This document shows positions 47,201 through 54,673 of a stretch of 64,000 nt of DNA, one piece after another. Source of the DNA: Streptomyces sp. f51 (lineage in GTDB: Bacteria > Actinomycetota > Actinomycetes > Streptomycetales > Streptomycetaceae); the NCBI RefSeq assembly GCF_037940415.1, contig NZ_CP149798.1:5551001-5615000 (forward strand), read 5' to 3'. The notes below the pieces were generated by a model. The model was not told the origin of the DNA, did not search any database, and was given only the letters and a program-made list of their open reading frames with translations. Made by a program: the position numbers and the translations under genes. How positions within the stretch are numbered: position 1 is the stretch's first letter; each line of letters opens with the position of its first letter.

Positions 47201-48295
47201 GTGGCGACGGCCGCGCAGGCCCTGCTGTACGCGCACCGGCGGCGCGCCCCGGACGATCTGACCGAGGCCCTGATGACCGGCGCGCATCCGCGGGGCGACG
47301 AACTGCTGGCCGTCCTCGCCGAGGAGGAGCCCTCGGCCGTGTGCCGGGCCGTCGACCGGTGGGCCCGGGACGAACGGCCGGCGCGGCGCGCGGCGGCGGT
47401 CGCCCACGGACTCCGGGCGGCGCCGTTCGCGCCCACCCCGGCCGACCGGGAACTGCTGCGTGGGGCCGCTCTCGCCCTGCTCGCCCGCCCGGCCGACCGC
47501 GCCCTGCACGGCGGAGCGCTCGGGATCCTCGTACGGGATCCGCTCACGCGTGCCCGCTGCCTGCCGCAGGCACTGGAGCGCTTCGCGGCCGGCGATCCCC
47601 GGCTGCCGCCGAGCGCGCCGGCCGCCGCGCTCGCCACCGACCCGGAGCCCGTGCTCGCCGCGTTCCGCGACCGGCTGCTGCGGCTCGGCCCCGACACCGC
47701 CGAACTGCTGCGCGCTCTCGCCGACGTCACCACCCCCGCACTGGCCCGCCCTGTCGCGGCCCTGGTGCGGGACACGGTGGAGCTGTGCCCCGCGGCCGCC
47801 GCCTTCACGGCCGCGGACGTGGACCGGCGCATCGACCACGGGAACGCCTCCCCAGAGGTGCTGTTCCCTCTGGTCAGCGGTCTCCTTGAGACCTGCGGCA
47901 GGTCGGTGCGCGGCGCGCTCGCCCAGGTCCTGGCGGCACCGGGGGAACCCGCGTCGGCTCCGCTGCGGCGCGAACTGCTCGATCTGCTGCTGGCGCACGA
48001 GCGGGATCCGGCCGTTCTCGACACGGTGCTGAGGGCCGCCGCCGACGGCCTCGACCGCAGGGGAGAGGCGCCCACCCGCGAACTCGTGCACCGCGTCGGA
48101 CTCCTGCTCGTCCGCACACCGGCCGGGGCCACCGCCTTCGACCGCGGCCTGTCCGACCTGGCGCGGTACGTCCCCGGCTTCGCCGGCCTGGTGGCCCGCT
48201 GGGTCACCGGCGCGCCCGGGACCTGGTCCGGCCTCGTCGGCCCCGGCACCCGTCACCTGATCGAGAGCCTGGCCGGGGCGAGGGCTCCCGTCTGA
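44222..48295 (+). CDS. Trypsin-like domain fused to a P-loop NTPase and helical repeats (large protein of unknown function)
   Basis: A 1357-residue protein. Residues about 34-215 have a trypsin-like fold pattern with the serine motif GGGASGGPVLD (Ser177). The usual TxxH histidine site reads TSHEAVDG (His64 is one residue early, Glu65 at the site), and the Asp strand reads LGLALVHTD without the usual D, so protease activity is doubtful. A P-loop follows near residue 301 (GLVGPPGSGRTTE, Arg in place of Lys) with a Walker B-like RPLLLLLDSPEEM. A Ser/Gly/Thr/Asp repeat linker at about 690-730 and a duplicated RRHAxRDRSG segment lead to a helical C-terminus. No signal peptide is present. The ATG has GGGGAGG 7 bases upstream. 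The layout resembles STAND-type signalling or conflict proteins; the function is unknown. Confidence 0.8.
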   Translation: MAGRGPRTGYDETADGAGRTGYGEAADGAGPSGDDALVRISDLAGRPRGTGFAADDHGTVITSHEAVDGLARLVLHAPGGRSRVLGADAVTPLPALGLALVHTDGLGLVPLPVTVRDRVATGTYVRLAAGGWREARVLDSSSVTYETGGRSHLLRGALELAIGTAGADALRPGGGASGGPVLDARTGAVVAVVGTTLLARTPSGETPEGRRAPGLAIPVRGAAEPLAEVLARNAATVPAYGADLNLAAALELTATSVGSDGPRPPVASGAAGPYAGIVERDAPVREFTAFESGPAVVLGLVGPPGSGRTTELAALASRRLWGRAPAPTLWLRGADLRADDTSVADAASRALERAGRIVAASRRGPGETGAVAARRSPAATSVLPPEGYGGELGDIAPDRLAEPARAAGRPLLLLLDSPEEMPPELAHRLPAWTEATAAWLTETGTRLVVACRAEYWEGAGAEFPADLLHRPEPCPGGPWTPDPDGRPAPALPSCVPLGDLSEDEGRRARSLAGIPEGVLAPGDARHPLVLRLLSEVLAAPVDPPPPPATAQGAPHLGRDDVFAAHLDLMCLRVAVRLADANGLRGTAVRRLAARVSGQVHEAARRCLGPGQGRLDRASFESVFPWGPARGRLAGITGWASAVLTEGLLVPAGDGYRFAHEELADWIQGSHLDLDAALAALVHRDRATPGSGTGSDTVTGSDTGTGSDTGSGSGTGSGSRSSSGTGAGLGSGSGRTETSAPGRRHARRDRSGVPGAGAGESGALAPGGPDAGPGRRHAGRDRSGPPGAGAGGPGTDPAPVPRHRIGPVVETLLLSARHQDTAELTLRLADLVHAIDELLPEAPDGPDSPHTAALGSRPPAPQGDSLWWATRLLTTVLLRVPDATPHTGALRLLTERIVAWRQQGRAVPEELGPAFWVALPVPDTERFDLLRRLVVADPRRAPATEPAHPGGAPAAPRHLDTVSRLLAADPIAVHRHLTRWFDDERPLPATPNATVATAAQALLYAHRRRAPDDLTEALMTGAHPRGDELLAVLAEEEPSAVCRAVDRWARDERPARRAAAVAHGLRAAPFAPTPADRELLRGAALALLARPADRALHGGALGILVRDPLTRARCLPQALERFAAGDPRLPPSAPAAALATDPEPVLAAFRDRLLRLGPDTAELLRALADVTTPALARPVAALVRDTVELCPAAAAFTAADVDRRIDHGNASPEVLFPLVSGLLETCGRSVRGALAQVLAAPGEPASAPLRRELLDLLLAHERDPAVLDTVLRAAADGLDRRGEAPTRELVHRVGLLLVRTPAGATAFDRGLSDLARYVPGFAGLVARWVTGAPGTWSGLVGPGTRHLIESLAGARAPV

Positions 48296-48430
48296 ACCGC
48301 GCCCGCGCTCCGTGGCGCTGAGTGATCGGTCACAGCCCGATGCCGATGCAAGCCGAGAGCGCACGGCATGGCACCCTTAGAGCTGCGAATAAGGCAATCA
48401 CGGACACGGGTTCGACAAGGAGCGGTCACA

Positions 48431-49384
48431 GTGCAGCGCTGGCGTGGCTTGGAGGACATCCCCGAGGACTGGGGGCGCAGCGTCGTCACCATCGGTTCCT
48501 ACGACGGGGTGCACCGCGGACACCAGCTGATCATCCGGCATGCCGTGGACCGCGCCCGTGAACTGGGCGTCCCCTCCGTCGTGGTCACCTTCGACCCGCA
48601 CCCGAGCGAGGTGGTCCGCCCCGGCAGCCACCCGCCGCTGCTCGCCCCGCATCACCGCCGTGCCGAGCTGATGGCCGAACTCGGCGTCGACGCCCTGCTG
48701 ATCCTGCCGTTCACCACCGAGTTCTCGAAGCTGTCGCCCGCCGACTTCGTCGTCAAGGTGCTGGTCGACAAGCTGCACGCCAAGGCGGTCGTCGAGGGCC
48801 CCAACTTCCGCTTCGGCCACAAGGCCGCGGGCAACGTCGGCTTCCTGCGCGAGCAGGGGGAGACCTACGACTTCGAGGTCGAGGTCGTCGACCTGTTCGT
48901 GTCCGGAGAGGCCGGCGGCGGCGAGCCGTTCTCCTCGACCCTCACGCGGCGCCTCGTCGCCGAGGGCGATGTCGAGGGAGCACGCGAGATCCTCGGCCGG
49001 CCGCACCGCGTCGAGGGCGTCGTCGTGCGCGGCGCCCAGCGCGGCCGCGAGCTCGGCTTCCCCACGGCGAACGTCGAGACGCTCCCGCACACCGCCATCC
49101 CCGCCGACGGCGTGTACGCCGGCTGGCTGCACGCCCAGGGCGAGGTCATGCCCGCCGCCATCTCCGTGGGCACCAACCCGCAGTTCGACGGCACCGAGCG
49201 CACGGTGGAGGCGTACGCCATCGACCGTGTCGGCCTCGACCTCTACGGTCTGCACGTCGCCGTCGACTTCCTGGCGTTCGTCCGCGGCCAGGCCAGGTTC
49301 GACTCGATCGAGGCCCTGCTGGTGGCGATCGGGGACGACGTGAAGCGCTCCCGGGAACTGATCGAGTCGTACGACGCCGCATAG
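48431..49384 (+). CDS. ribF: Bifunctional riboflavin kinase/FAD synthetase
   Basis: A 317-residue enzyme that phosphorylates riboflavin to FMN and adenylates FMN to FAD. The N-terminal FAD synthetase domain has VVTIGSYDGVHRGHQLII (GxHxGH nucleotidyltransferase motif), VTFDPHP and GPNFRFGHKAAGN. The C-terminal riboflavin kinase has RGRELGFPTANV and PADGVYAGW. The GTG at 48431 has AAGGAG about 9 bases upstream; the in-frame ATG 63 bases earlier precedes this site and is rejected. No FMN riboswitch is visible upstream. Confidence 0.96.
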   Translation: MQRWRGLEDIPEDWGRSVVTIGSYDGVHRGHQLIIRHAVDRARELGVPSVVVTFDPHPSEVVRPGSHPPLLAPHHRRAELMAELGVDALLILPFTTEFSKLSPADFVVKVLVDKLHAKAVVEGPNFRFGHKAAGNVGFLREQGETYDFEVEVVDLFVSGEAGGGEPFSSTLTRRLVAEGDVEGAREILGRPHRVEGVVVRGAQRGRELGFPTANVETLPHTAIPADGVYAGWLHAQGEVMPAAISVGTNPQFDGTERTVEAYAIDRVGLDLYGLHVAVDFLAFVRGQARFDSIEALLVAIGDDVKRSRELIESYDAA

Positions 49385-49420
49385 CCCTCCCTGCCGCCTC
49401 TTCGGCACCTCTCCTCTCTA

Positions 49421-49462
49421 CGCGAAGACCCGCACCGTCCGTGGACGGTGCGGGTCTTCGCG
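49421..49462. terminator. Strong bidirectional terminator between ribF and the EspI-like gene
   Basis: A perfect 20-base inverted repeat (CGCGAAGACCCGCACCGTCC and its complement) separated by two bases, so about 19 bp can pair around a four-base loop. It lies between convergent genes. Confidence 0.85.
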
Positions 49463-49493
49463 TTGGCCGGCCCCTCGACGGAGCCCGCCCGTG

Positions 49494-52400
49494 CTACTGC
49501 TGCGGGGGCGCCGGAGGCGGCGGGGTCTGCCCCGGGTGCGGCGGATAGGGCTGACCGGGCTGACCGGGCTGGAACTGCTGCTCCGGCTGCGGCAGTTGGG
49601 GGTATCCCTGTCCCGGCGCCGGCGCCTGCTGGTAGGGCCGGCCCGGCTGTTGCGGGTAGGGCTGTCCGGGCTGTCCGTACGACTGCTCGGCCTGAGGCTG
49701 CGGCTGAGGTTGCGACGGCTGGGGGACCTGCCCGGGCGCGGGCTGCCCAGGGGCGTACTGTCCCGGAACCTGCTGCCCGGGGGCGTACTGTCCGGGCACC
49801 TGCTGTCCGGGGATCTGCTGTCCGGGAACGTACTGGCCCGGCATCGGCGGCGCGGCCACCGGCGGCGGGTTGCCGTCGTTGGTCCACAGCCCGTGCGACT
49901 GCTGGTGCCGCGCGAAGTCCTCGGCGACCAGCGCGGACAGGTTGAAGTACGCCTCGCGCACCTTGGGCCGCATCATGTCGAGGTCCACCTCGGCACCCGC
50001 GGCCAGGTGCTCGTCGAACGGCACGGTCACGACACCGCGGCAGCGCGTCTCGAAATGGCTGACGATGTCGTCCACCTTGATCATCTTGCCGGTCTCGCGG
50101 ACTCCGGAGATCACGGTGATCGACCGCGCGACGAGATCCGCGTACCCGTGCGCCGACAGCCAGTCCAGCGTTGTACTGGCGCTGCTCGCCCCGTCCACCG
50201 ACGGCGTCGAGATGATGATGAGCTGGTCGGCGAGGTCGAGCACCCCGCGCATGGCGCTGTACAGCAGACCCGTGCCGGAGTCGGTGAGGATGATCGGGTA
50301 CTGCTTGCCCAGGACGTCGATCGCGCGCCGGTAGTCCTCGTCGTTGAAGGCCGTCGACACGGCCGGGTCGACGTCGTTGGCGATGATCTCCAGACCGGAG
50401 GGCGCCTGGGAGGTGAACCGCCGGATGTCCATGTACGAGTTGATGAACGGGATCGCCTGGACGAGGTCGCGGATGGTGGCACCGGTCTCGCGCCGCACCC
50501 GGCGGCCGAGCGTGCCGGCGTCCGGGTTGGCGTCGATGGCGAGGATCTTGTCCTGGCGCTCGGTGGCGAGCGTGGAGCCGAGCGCGGTGGTCGTGGTCGT
50601 CTTGCCGACACCGCCCTTCAGGCTGATGACGGCGATCCGGTAGCAGGAGAGCACCGGGGTCCGGATCAGCTCCAGCTTGCGCTGCCGCTCCGCCTCCTCC
50701 TTCTTCCCGCCCAGCTTGAAGCGCGAGGACGCGGCGGCCGGGCGACCGCTCTTGACCTTCTGCCGCTTGTTGTTGAGCAGCCGGTCGGACGACAGCTCGA
50801 CCGCCGCGGTGTATCCCAGCGGGGCCGCGCCGGGATTGACCGGCTGCCGCTGGTCGTGCCGTACGGGCTGGGGCCAGGCCGTACCGGTCCGCGGGTCGAC
50901 GGGGGCGGCCGGCGCGGCGGGCTGCTGCTGCGCGGGCGGGGGGCCCGGCTGGTGCGGGGGCTGCGGCTGCGGGCTCTGCGGCTGGGCCGATGCCGGGTGA
51001 GGCGGGGCGGCCGGTGCCGGGACCTGCTGATGCGGCTGCGGGAACCCGTAACCGGGAGCCGGCTCGGCCGCCTGCTGGTCCTGGGGCGAGGTGCCGGGCT
51101 GCGGGAACCCGTACCCCGGGGCGGGGGCGGGCTGAACGGCGGCCTGCTGGTCCTGGACGGGGGCCGGGGCGTTCTGCGGGAAGCCGTAGCCGGGAGCCTG
51201 GGTGTGCGGGGCCGCTTGTGCGGGTGCCGGCGCCGGTGCCGGAGCGGGTACCTGGGCCGGGGAGGGCGCGCCGGGCTGCGGGAAGCCGTAACTGCCCTGG
51301 GGGAAGCCGTAGCCGCTCTGCGGGGCGGGTGCCTGGTCCGGGGTGCCGGGCTGGGGGAAGCCGTAGGTTCCCTGCGGGGCGGGTGCCTGGTCCGAAGCAT
51401 CGGGCTGGGGGAAGCCGTAGGTCCCCTGCTGCGGCGCGGCCGGGGCAGGTGCCTCGGGGGAGGGGGCCTGCGGTACCGGGGGCTGGGCCTGCTGCGGAGC
51501 CGGTACGGCGTGCTCGAATCCGGTCGGCTGCGCGGGCGCGGGCCCGTGAGGCCCGCCCGCGGGACCGGGAACACCGGGGGAGGACCACGCCGGCGGCGCG
51601 GGCTGTGGCGCCGGCGGCTGGAACGGCTGCCCGGGCGCGGGCACCGGCGCGGCCGGCCGGAAGGGCTGGCCGGGCGCGGGGGCCTGCGCTGCCGGGGGCT
51701 GGAACGGCGCCCCCGGTGCCGGTGCCGCGGGCGGCTGCTGAGGCATCGGCACCTGGTCCGGCACCCTGGTCCGCGCGTCGGGAGCGGGCTCCGTACTGGC
51801 GGGCCACTGCGGAGCCGACGCGGGGGCCGCGGGCTGGTAGGCGGGCGGCAGCGGAGGCAGGCCACCCTGAGGCAGCGGCGGCGGAGCCCAGGCGGGGGGC
51901 GCGTCCTGCACGTCCACACGCTGCTCGGGACCGGCGGCGGGCACCGCGTCCCGGGGCTCGCCGTCCACCGCCATGGGGTTCTGGTGCTCGGCGTCCCGGG
52001 GTTCCGGGTCGCGAGGTGAAGGGTCCTGGGGAGCGGCGTCCCGAGGGGAGGCGTTCTGGATCCGGAAGTCGTCGGCGAGCACGGCGGCCTCGTCGTCGGC
52101 CGGGCGCGGTTCCACCGGACCGGTGGCCGGGCCCTGGGCCTCACCGTCACGCTCGGCCGGGTCGGCGCCCGCGTCCGCACCTGCCCCGGCTCCCGGGGAA
52201 GCGACGACGGCACCGGCCGGGGCGCCCCGGTCCACCTGTACGTCGGCCACGCCGGCGCGCTGGGACTGGGAGGCCGCCTCCAGCGACTGGTAGGCGAGTA
52301 CGGGATCGACGACGGGAGCGGCAGCGGGACCGGTGCCGGGCTCGGCGTCCGTCGACTGCCCCGACGGACCCTCGTGCTCGGACTGGACAGGGGCCACGGG

Positions 52401-53012
52401 CGCACCCGGCACCTCCGCCACGGCTACGGGTTCGCTCGGTGCCTCCGCCACGGCCACGGGTTCGCTCGGCGCCTCGGCCTCGCTCGGTACCCCGCCCCCG
52501 TCACCCTGGTCGTCACCGTCACCGTCTACGGCGCCGACCGCTTCCTCGGCCTCCGTGTCATCGTCGCCGGAGCCGGCCAAGGGCGTGTCCGTGATGTCCG
52601 GTTCCTCGGTCCCGGCGTCCTCGGAGACCGCCCGCTCCGCGATCTCACGCTTCAGGGCGACAGCGGAGAACCGCATCGTCGCGCCGCTCTCGAGATCTCC
52701 GTACCCGGAGTCCCGCGCACCGGGATCGGCGCCGGGGACGTCCTCGGAACCGTTCGGGCCGTCGGCCACTGCCGAGGGCGCCTGGTCCTCCGGTTCCTTC
52801 GGAGCCTCCGAGTCCCCCGCATCGCCCGGTGCCCGCGAGTCGCCCGTGCCCCCCGAATCGCCGGAGCCGCCCGAGGCGTTCTGCGTGTACCAGGCGGGCG
52901 GCGCGTAGTCGATGGTGAACTCGCCCGTCGTCTCGACGGCGGACTCGGCGTCGGACTGGTCATCGCCGGGCGTGGCCCAGCCCCCGCGGATCCCGTCCCG
53001 ATCGCTGTTCAC
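49494..53012 (-). CDS. EspI-like protein: long Pro/Gln/Ala-rich region plus MinD/ParA-type ATPase
   Basis: A 1172-residue protein. Residues 1-780 are disordered and rich in Pro, Ala, Gln and acidic residues, with at least seven copies of GYGFPQ or TYGFPQP at about 525-680. A MinD/ParA-type ATPase follows: deviant Walker A SLKGGVGKTTTT (Lys799-Thr805), then LAIDANPDAGTLG and LTDSGTG. The C-terminus is a GQY/GQQ-Pro repeat (PGQQVPGQYAPGQ). This layout matches EspI of mycobacterial ESX loci and SCO5717 of S. coelicolor (from memory), both tied to type VII secretion clusters. No ESX gene is present here. The GTG has AGGAGG 5 bases upstream. It may position or regulate a secretion apparatus encoded elsewhere, or have another spatial role. 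Confidence 0.85.
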   Translation of the reverse strand: MNSDRDGIRGGWATPGDDQSDAESAVETTGEFTIDYAPPAWYTQNASGGSGDSGGTGDSRAPGDAGDSEAPKEPEDQAPSAVADGPNGSEDVPGADPGARDSGYGDLESGATMRFSAVALKREIAERAVSEDAGTEEPDITDTPLAGSGDDDTEAEEAVGAVDGDGDDQGDGGGVPSEAEAPSEPVAVAEAPSEPVAVAEVPGAPVAPVQSEHEGPSGQSTDAEPGTGPAAAPVVDPVLAYQSLEAASQSQRAGVADVQVDRGAPAGAVVASPGAGAGADAGADPAERDGEAQGPATGPVEPRPADDEAAVLADDFRIQNASPRDAAPQDPSPRDPEPRDAEHQNPMAVDGEPRDAVPAAGPEQRVDVQDAPPAWAPPPLPQGGLPPLPPAYQPAAPASAPQWPASTEPAPDARTRVPDQVPMPQQPPAAPAPGAPFQPPAAQAPAPGQPFRPAAPVPAPGQPFQPPAPQPAPPAWSSPGVPGPAGGPHGPAPAQPTGFEHAVPAPQQAQPPVPQAPSPEAPAPAAPQQGTYGFPQPDASDQAPAPQGTYGFPQPGTPDQAPAPQSGYGFPQGSYGFPQPGAPSPAQVPAPAPAPAPAQAAPHTQAPGYGFPQNAPAPVQDQQAAVQPAPAPGYGFPQPGTSPQDQQAAEPAPGYGFPQPHQQVPAPAAPPHPASAQPQSPQPQPPHQPGPPPAQQQPAAPAAPVDPRTGTAWPQPVRHDQRQPVNPGAAPLGYTAAVELSSDRLLNNKRQKVKSGRPAAASSRFKLGGKKEEAERQRKLELIRTPVLSCYRIAVISLKGGVGKTTTTTALGSTLATERQDKILAIDANPDAGTLGRRVRRETGATIRDLVQAIPFINSYMDIRRFTSQAPSGLEIIANDVDPAVSTAFNDEDYRRAIDVLGKQYPIILTDSGTGLLYSAMRGVLDLADQLIIISTPSVDGASSASTTLDWLSAHGYADLVARSITVISGVRETGKMIKVDDIVSHFETRCRGVVTVPFDEHLAAGAEVDLDMMRPKVREAYFNLSALVAEDFARHQQSHGLWTNDGNPPPVAAPPMPGQYVPGQQIPGQQVPGQYAPGQQVPGQYAPGQPAPGQVPQPSQPQPQPQAEQSYGQPGQPYPQQPGRPYQQAPAPGQGYPQLPQPEQQFQPGQPGQPYPPHPGQTPPPPAPPQQ

Positions 53013-53461
53013 AATTCCTCCTGGTGTGGTCGAGCACCCTCAAGCCGTGCCGGTTCGACCGTCTGCTTGTCGTCCGCTGACGTTCACGGACGACCGAGGC
53101 CGCCCGAAGTCCGTACGAGGCCGCCCGAATTGACCGGCTCCCCGGATAACGCGCGCCACCCGTGCACGGGTTCAGGCGTCGCGCCCTGTCCCAGCCTAAT
53201 CACCATGACTGTTCGCGGGGCAGACCCGTCCACCCCGCCGCGGAGACCCGTTACGGCACACCCTGCCCAGAAGTGGCGCCCGCACGCTCACTATTGACCC
53301 CGAAAGCGGACAAACAAAGCCATCGGGCGGCCAGTTGTCGTACGGCCGTGCCCGACGGCACGGTGGGCCCCGGGACGGACGCCGAGGCGGGCGGACGCGG
53401 GCAGACAAAAGGGCCGCCACGGAAAGGTCTCCGTACCGGCCCCCGAGTTCCCGGTGGCGCG
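53013..53461 (-). terminator. Gap between bldB and the EspI-like gene, with a probable bldB terminator
   Basis: This 449-base stretch separates two reverse-strand genes. Near its right end, 53411-53442 forms an imperfect hairpin (GGGCCGCCACGGA with TCCGTACCGGCCC, 11 of 13 pairs) that would follow bldB and act as its terminator. The rest should contain the promoter of the EspI-like gene; I see no further element and no small gene with convincing codon use. Confidence 0.5.
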
Positions 53462-53755
53462 CTACTCCGCCGGGCCACCCGCGTGCGGCGCGGGCTCCAG
53501 ATCGAACTCGCCGTCCCGGGCGCCGAGCACGAAGGCCTCCCACTCCGCCTCCGTGTACCGCAGGACCGTCCCCGGGTCGAGCGACGACCGCATGGCCACC
53601 GCGCCCCCGGGCAGGTGCGCGATCTCGACCCGCTCCTCGTGCTGCTCGGTGCCCGGCGCGCTCTGCCATTCGGCGCCCGAGATGTCGAGGGCGTAGAGCT
53701 CGTCCTTCTCCCGCTCCTTGCGCGCCTTGACGTCGTTGTCCGCTTCCTCGGCCAT
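53462..53755 (-). CDS. bldB: Developmental regulator BldB (DUF397 family)
   Basis: A 97-residue protein recognised as BldB, which is needed for aerial hyphae formation, antibiotic production and catabolite control in S. coelicolor. The N-terminus MAEEADNDVKARKEREKDE and the core ALDISGAEWQSAPGTEQHEE, PGGAVAMRSS and YTEAEWEAFVLGARDGEFD match the family closely from memory. The ATG at 53755 gives the known N-terminus; an in-frame ATG 48 codons upstream would add a basic, unconserved stretch. No partner HTH gene (as in WhiJ-type pairs) is adjacent, which is normal for bldB itself. In S. coelicolor the gene sits among ESX genes; here it stands between the EspI-like gene and rpsO. Confidence 0.9.
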   Translation of the reverse strand: MAEEADNDVKARKEREKDELYALDISGAEWQSAPGTEQHEERVEIAHLPGGAVAMRSSLDPGTVLRYTEAEWEAFVLGARDGEFDLEPAPHAGGPAE

Positions 53756-54019
53756 GTTCCGCCGGCCCCTTCCCCACGTACGGATGAGCTGTTCCGTCAC
53801 CCTAGTGGCCGGGCCCGTGCCGTCCGGGAAGGTTCGGCGACCCGGGCGGACGTATCCGGCCAGGCTGGTACCCTGTGAAACGGCCGTTTGTGTACGCACC
53901 CCCGGAGCGCTGCTCTGGAGGCCGCGCCCAGCGGATCCCCGCCTCCCGAGTTACGGAAGCTCCCCTGAGAAGTGGACCAGGGGCACTCGGTGGCAGACAT
54001 GAGACTACGAGGAGTACGC

Positions 54020-54310
54020 GTGTCGCTCGACGCCGCTACGAAGAAGCAGATCATCAGCGAGTTCGGTCAGAAGGAGGGCGACACCGGCTCCCCCGAGGTC
54101 CAGGTCGCCATGCTCTCGCGCCGCATCTCGGACCTGACCGAGCACCTCAAGACGCACAAGCACGACCACCACTCCCGCCGTGGTCTGCTGATCCTGGTCG
54201 GTCAGCGTCGCCGCCTTCTCCAGTACCTGGCCAAGAAGGACATCCAGCGCTTCCGTGCGCTGGTCGACCGCCTGGGCATCCGCCGCGGTGCGGCCGGCGG
54301 CGCCAAGTAA
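54020..54310 (+). CDS. rpsO: Ribosomal protein S15
   Basis: A 96-residue 30S protein that binds the central domain of 16S rRNA. The family signature TEHLKTHKHDHHSRRGLLIL VGQRRRLLQYL is complete, starting from SLDAATKKQIISEFGQKEGD. The GTG at 54020 has GAGGAG 6 bases upstream; the open frame extends further but without homology. It is followed by a terminator and then pnp, the classical rpsO-pnp pair. Confidence 0.97.
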   Translation: MSLDAATKKQIISEFGQKEGDTGSPEVQVAMLSRRISDLTEHLKTHKHDHHSRRGLLILVGQRRRLLQYLAKKDIQRFRALVDRLGIRRGAAGGAK

Positions 54311-54322
54311 GACGCCGTGAAG

Positions 54323-54357
54323 GGAGCGGTTCCCACATCCTGGGGACCGCTCCTTTT
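54323..54357 (+). terminator. rpsO terminator/attenuator with T-run
   Basis: A 12-bp stem with one G.T pair (GGAGCGGTTCCC at 54323-54334, GGGGACCGCTCC at 54342-54353) followed by TTTT. It is one of the few hairpins here with a T-run. Read-through into pnp is known for this operon in S. coelicolor. Confidence 0.8.
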
Positions 54358-54673
54358 GCTGTATGTGCTGCCGAGGGCGCTCTCTACGTGCGGAGTGTCA
54401 CCGACGCTTTGTAGTGTGGTAGCACAACGCAATACGCAGGAAACAGCACGGACGAACACAGCGTGACGACGACCCACCCGCCGGGTAGGGCGTCCCACGA
54501 CAACGAACGAGGAGAAGCGCGCCTCATCGCCGCCGGTCCTCGGTAGTGGCCCCCGGGCGTCAGAGCCCCGGGTGCTTCGATCGAAGACCGGCCCGCACGA
54601 GAAGGAGCGCCTCTCCGCCACCGTCCCCCTGCCACACGGGCAGGACCGGGACGAAGACGAGGAGAAAACGCTA
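54358..54673 (+). promoter_or_regulatory. rpsO-pnp intergenic region and pnp leader
   Basis: This 316-base gap holds three structures. An imperfect hairpin lies at 54468-54494 (GACGACCCACCC with GGGTAGGGCGTC, 10 of 12 pairs). A short CCCGGG stem lies near 54553-54572. A 12-base palindrome CTTCGATCGAAG lies at 54575-54586. In S. coelicolor the rpsO-pnp intergenic RNA is cut by RNase III and pnp has its own promoters (published work, from memory), so one of these may be the processing site. TAGTGT at 54412-54417 is a possible -10 box. Confidence 0.45.

Noticed and set aside
48296..48430. FMN riboswitch before ribF
   Set aside because: The 135-base gap is short and shows no RFN-type conserved blocks.
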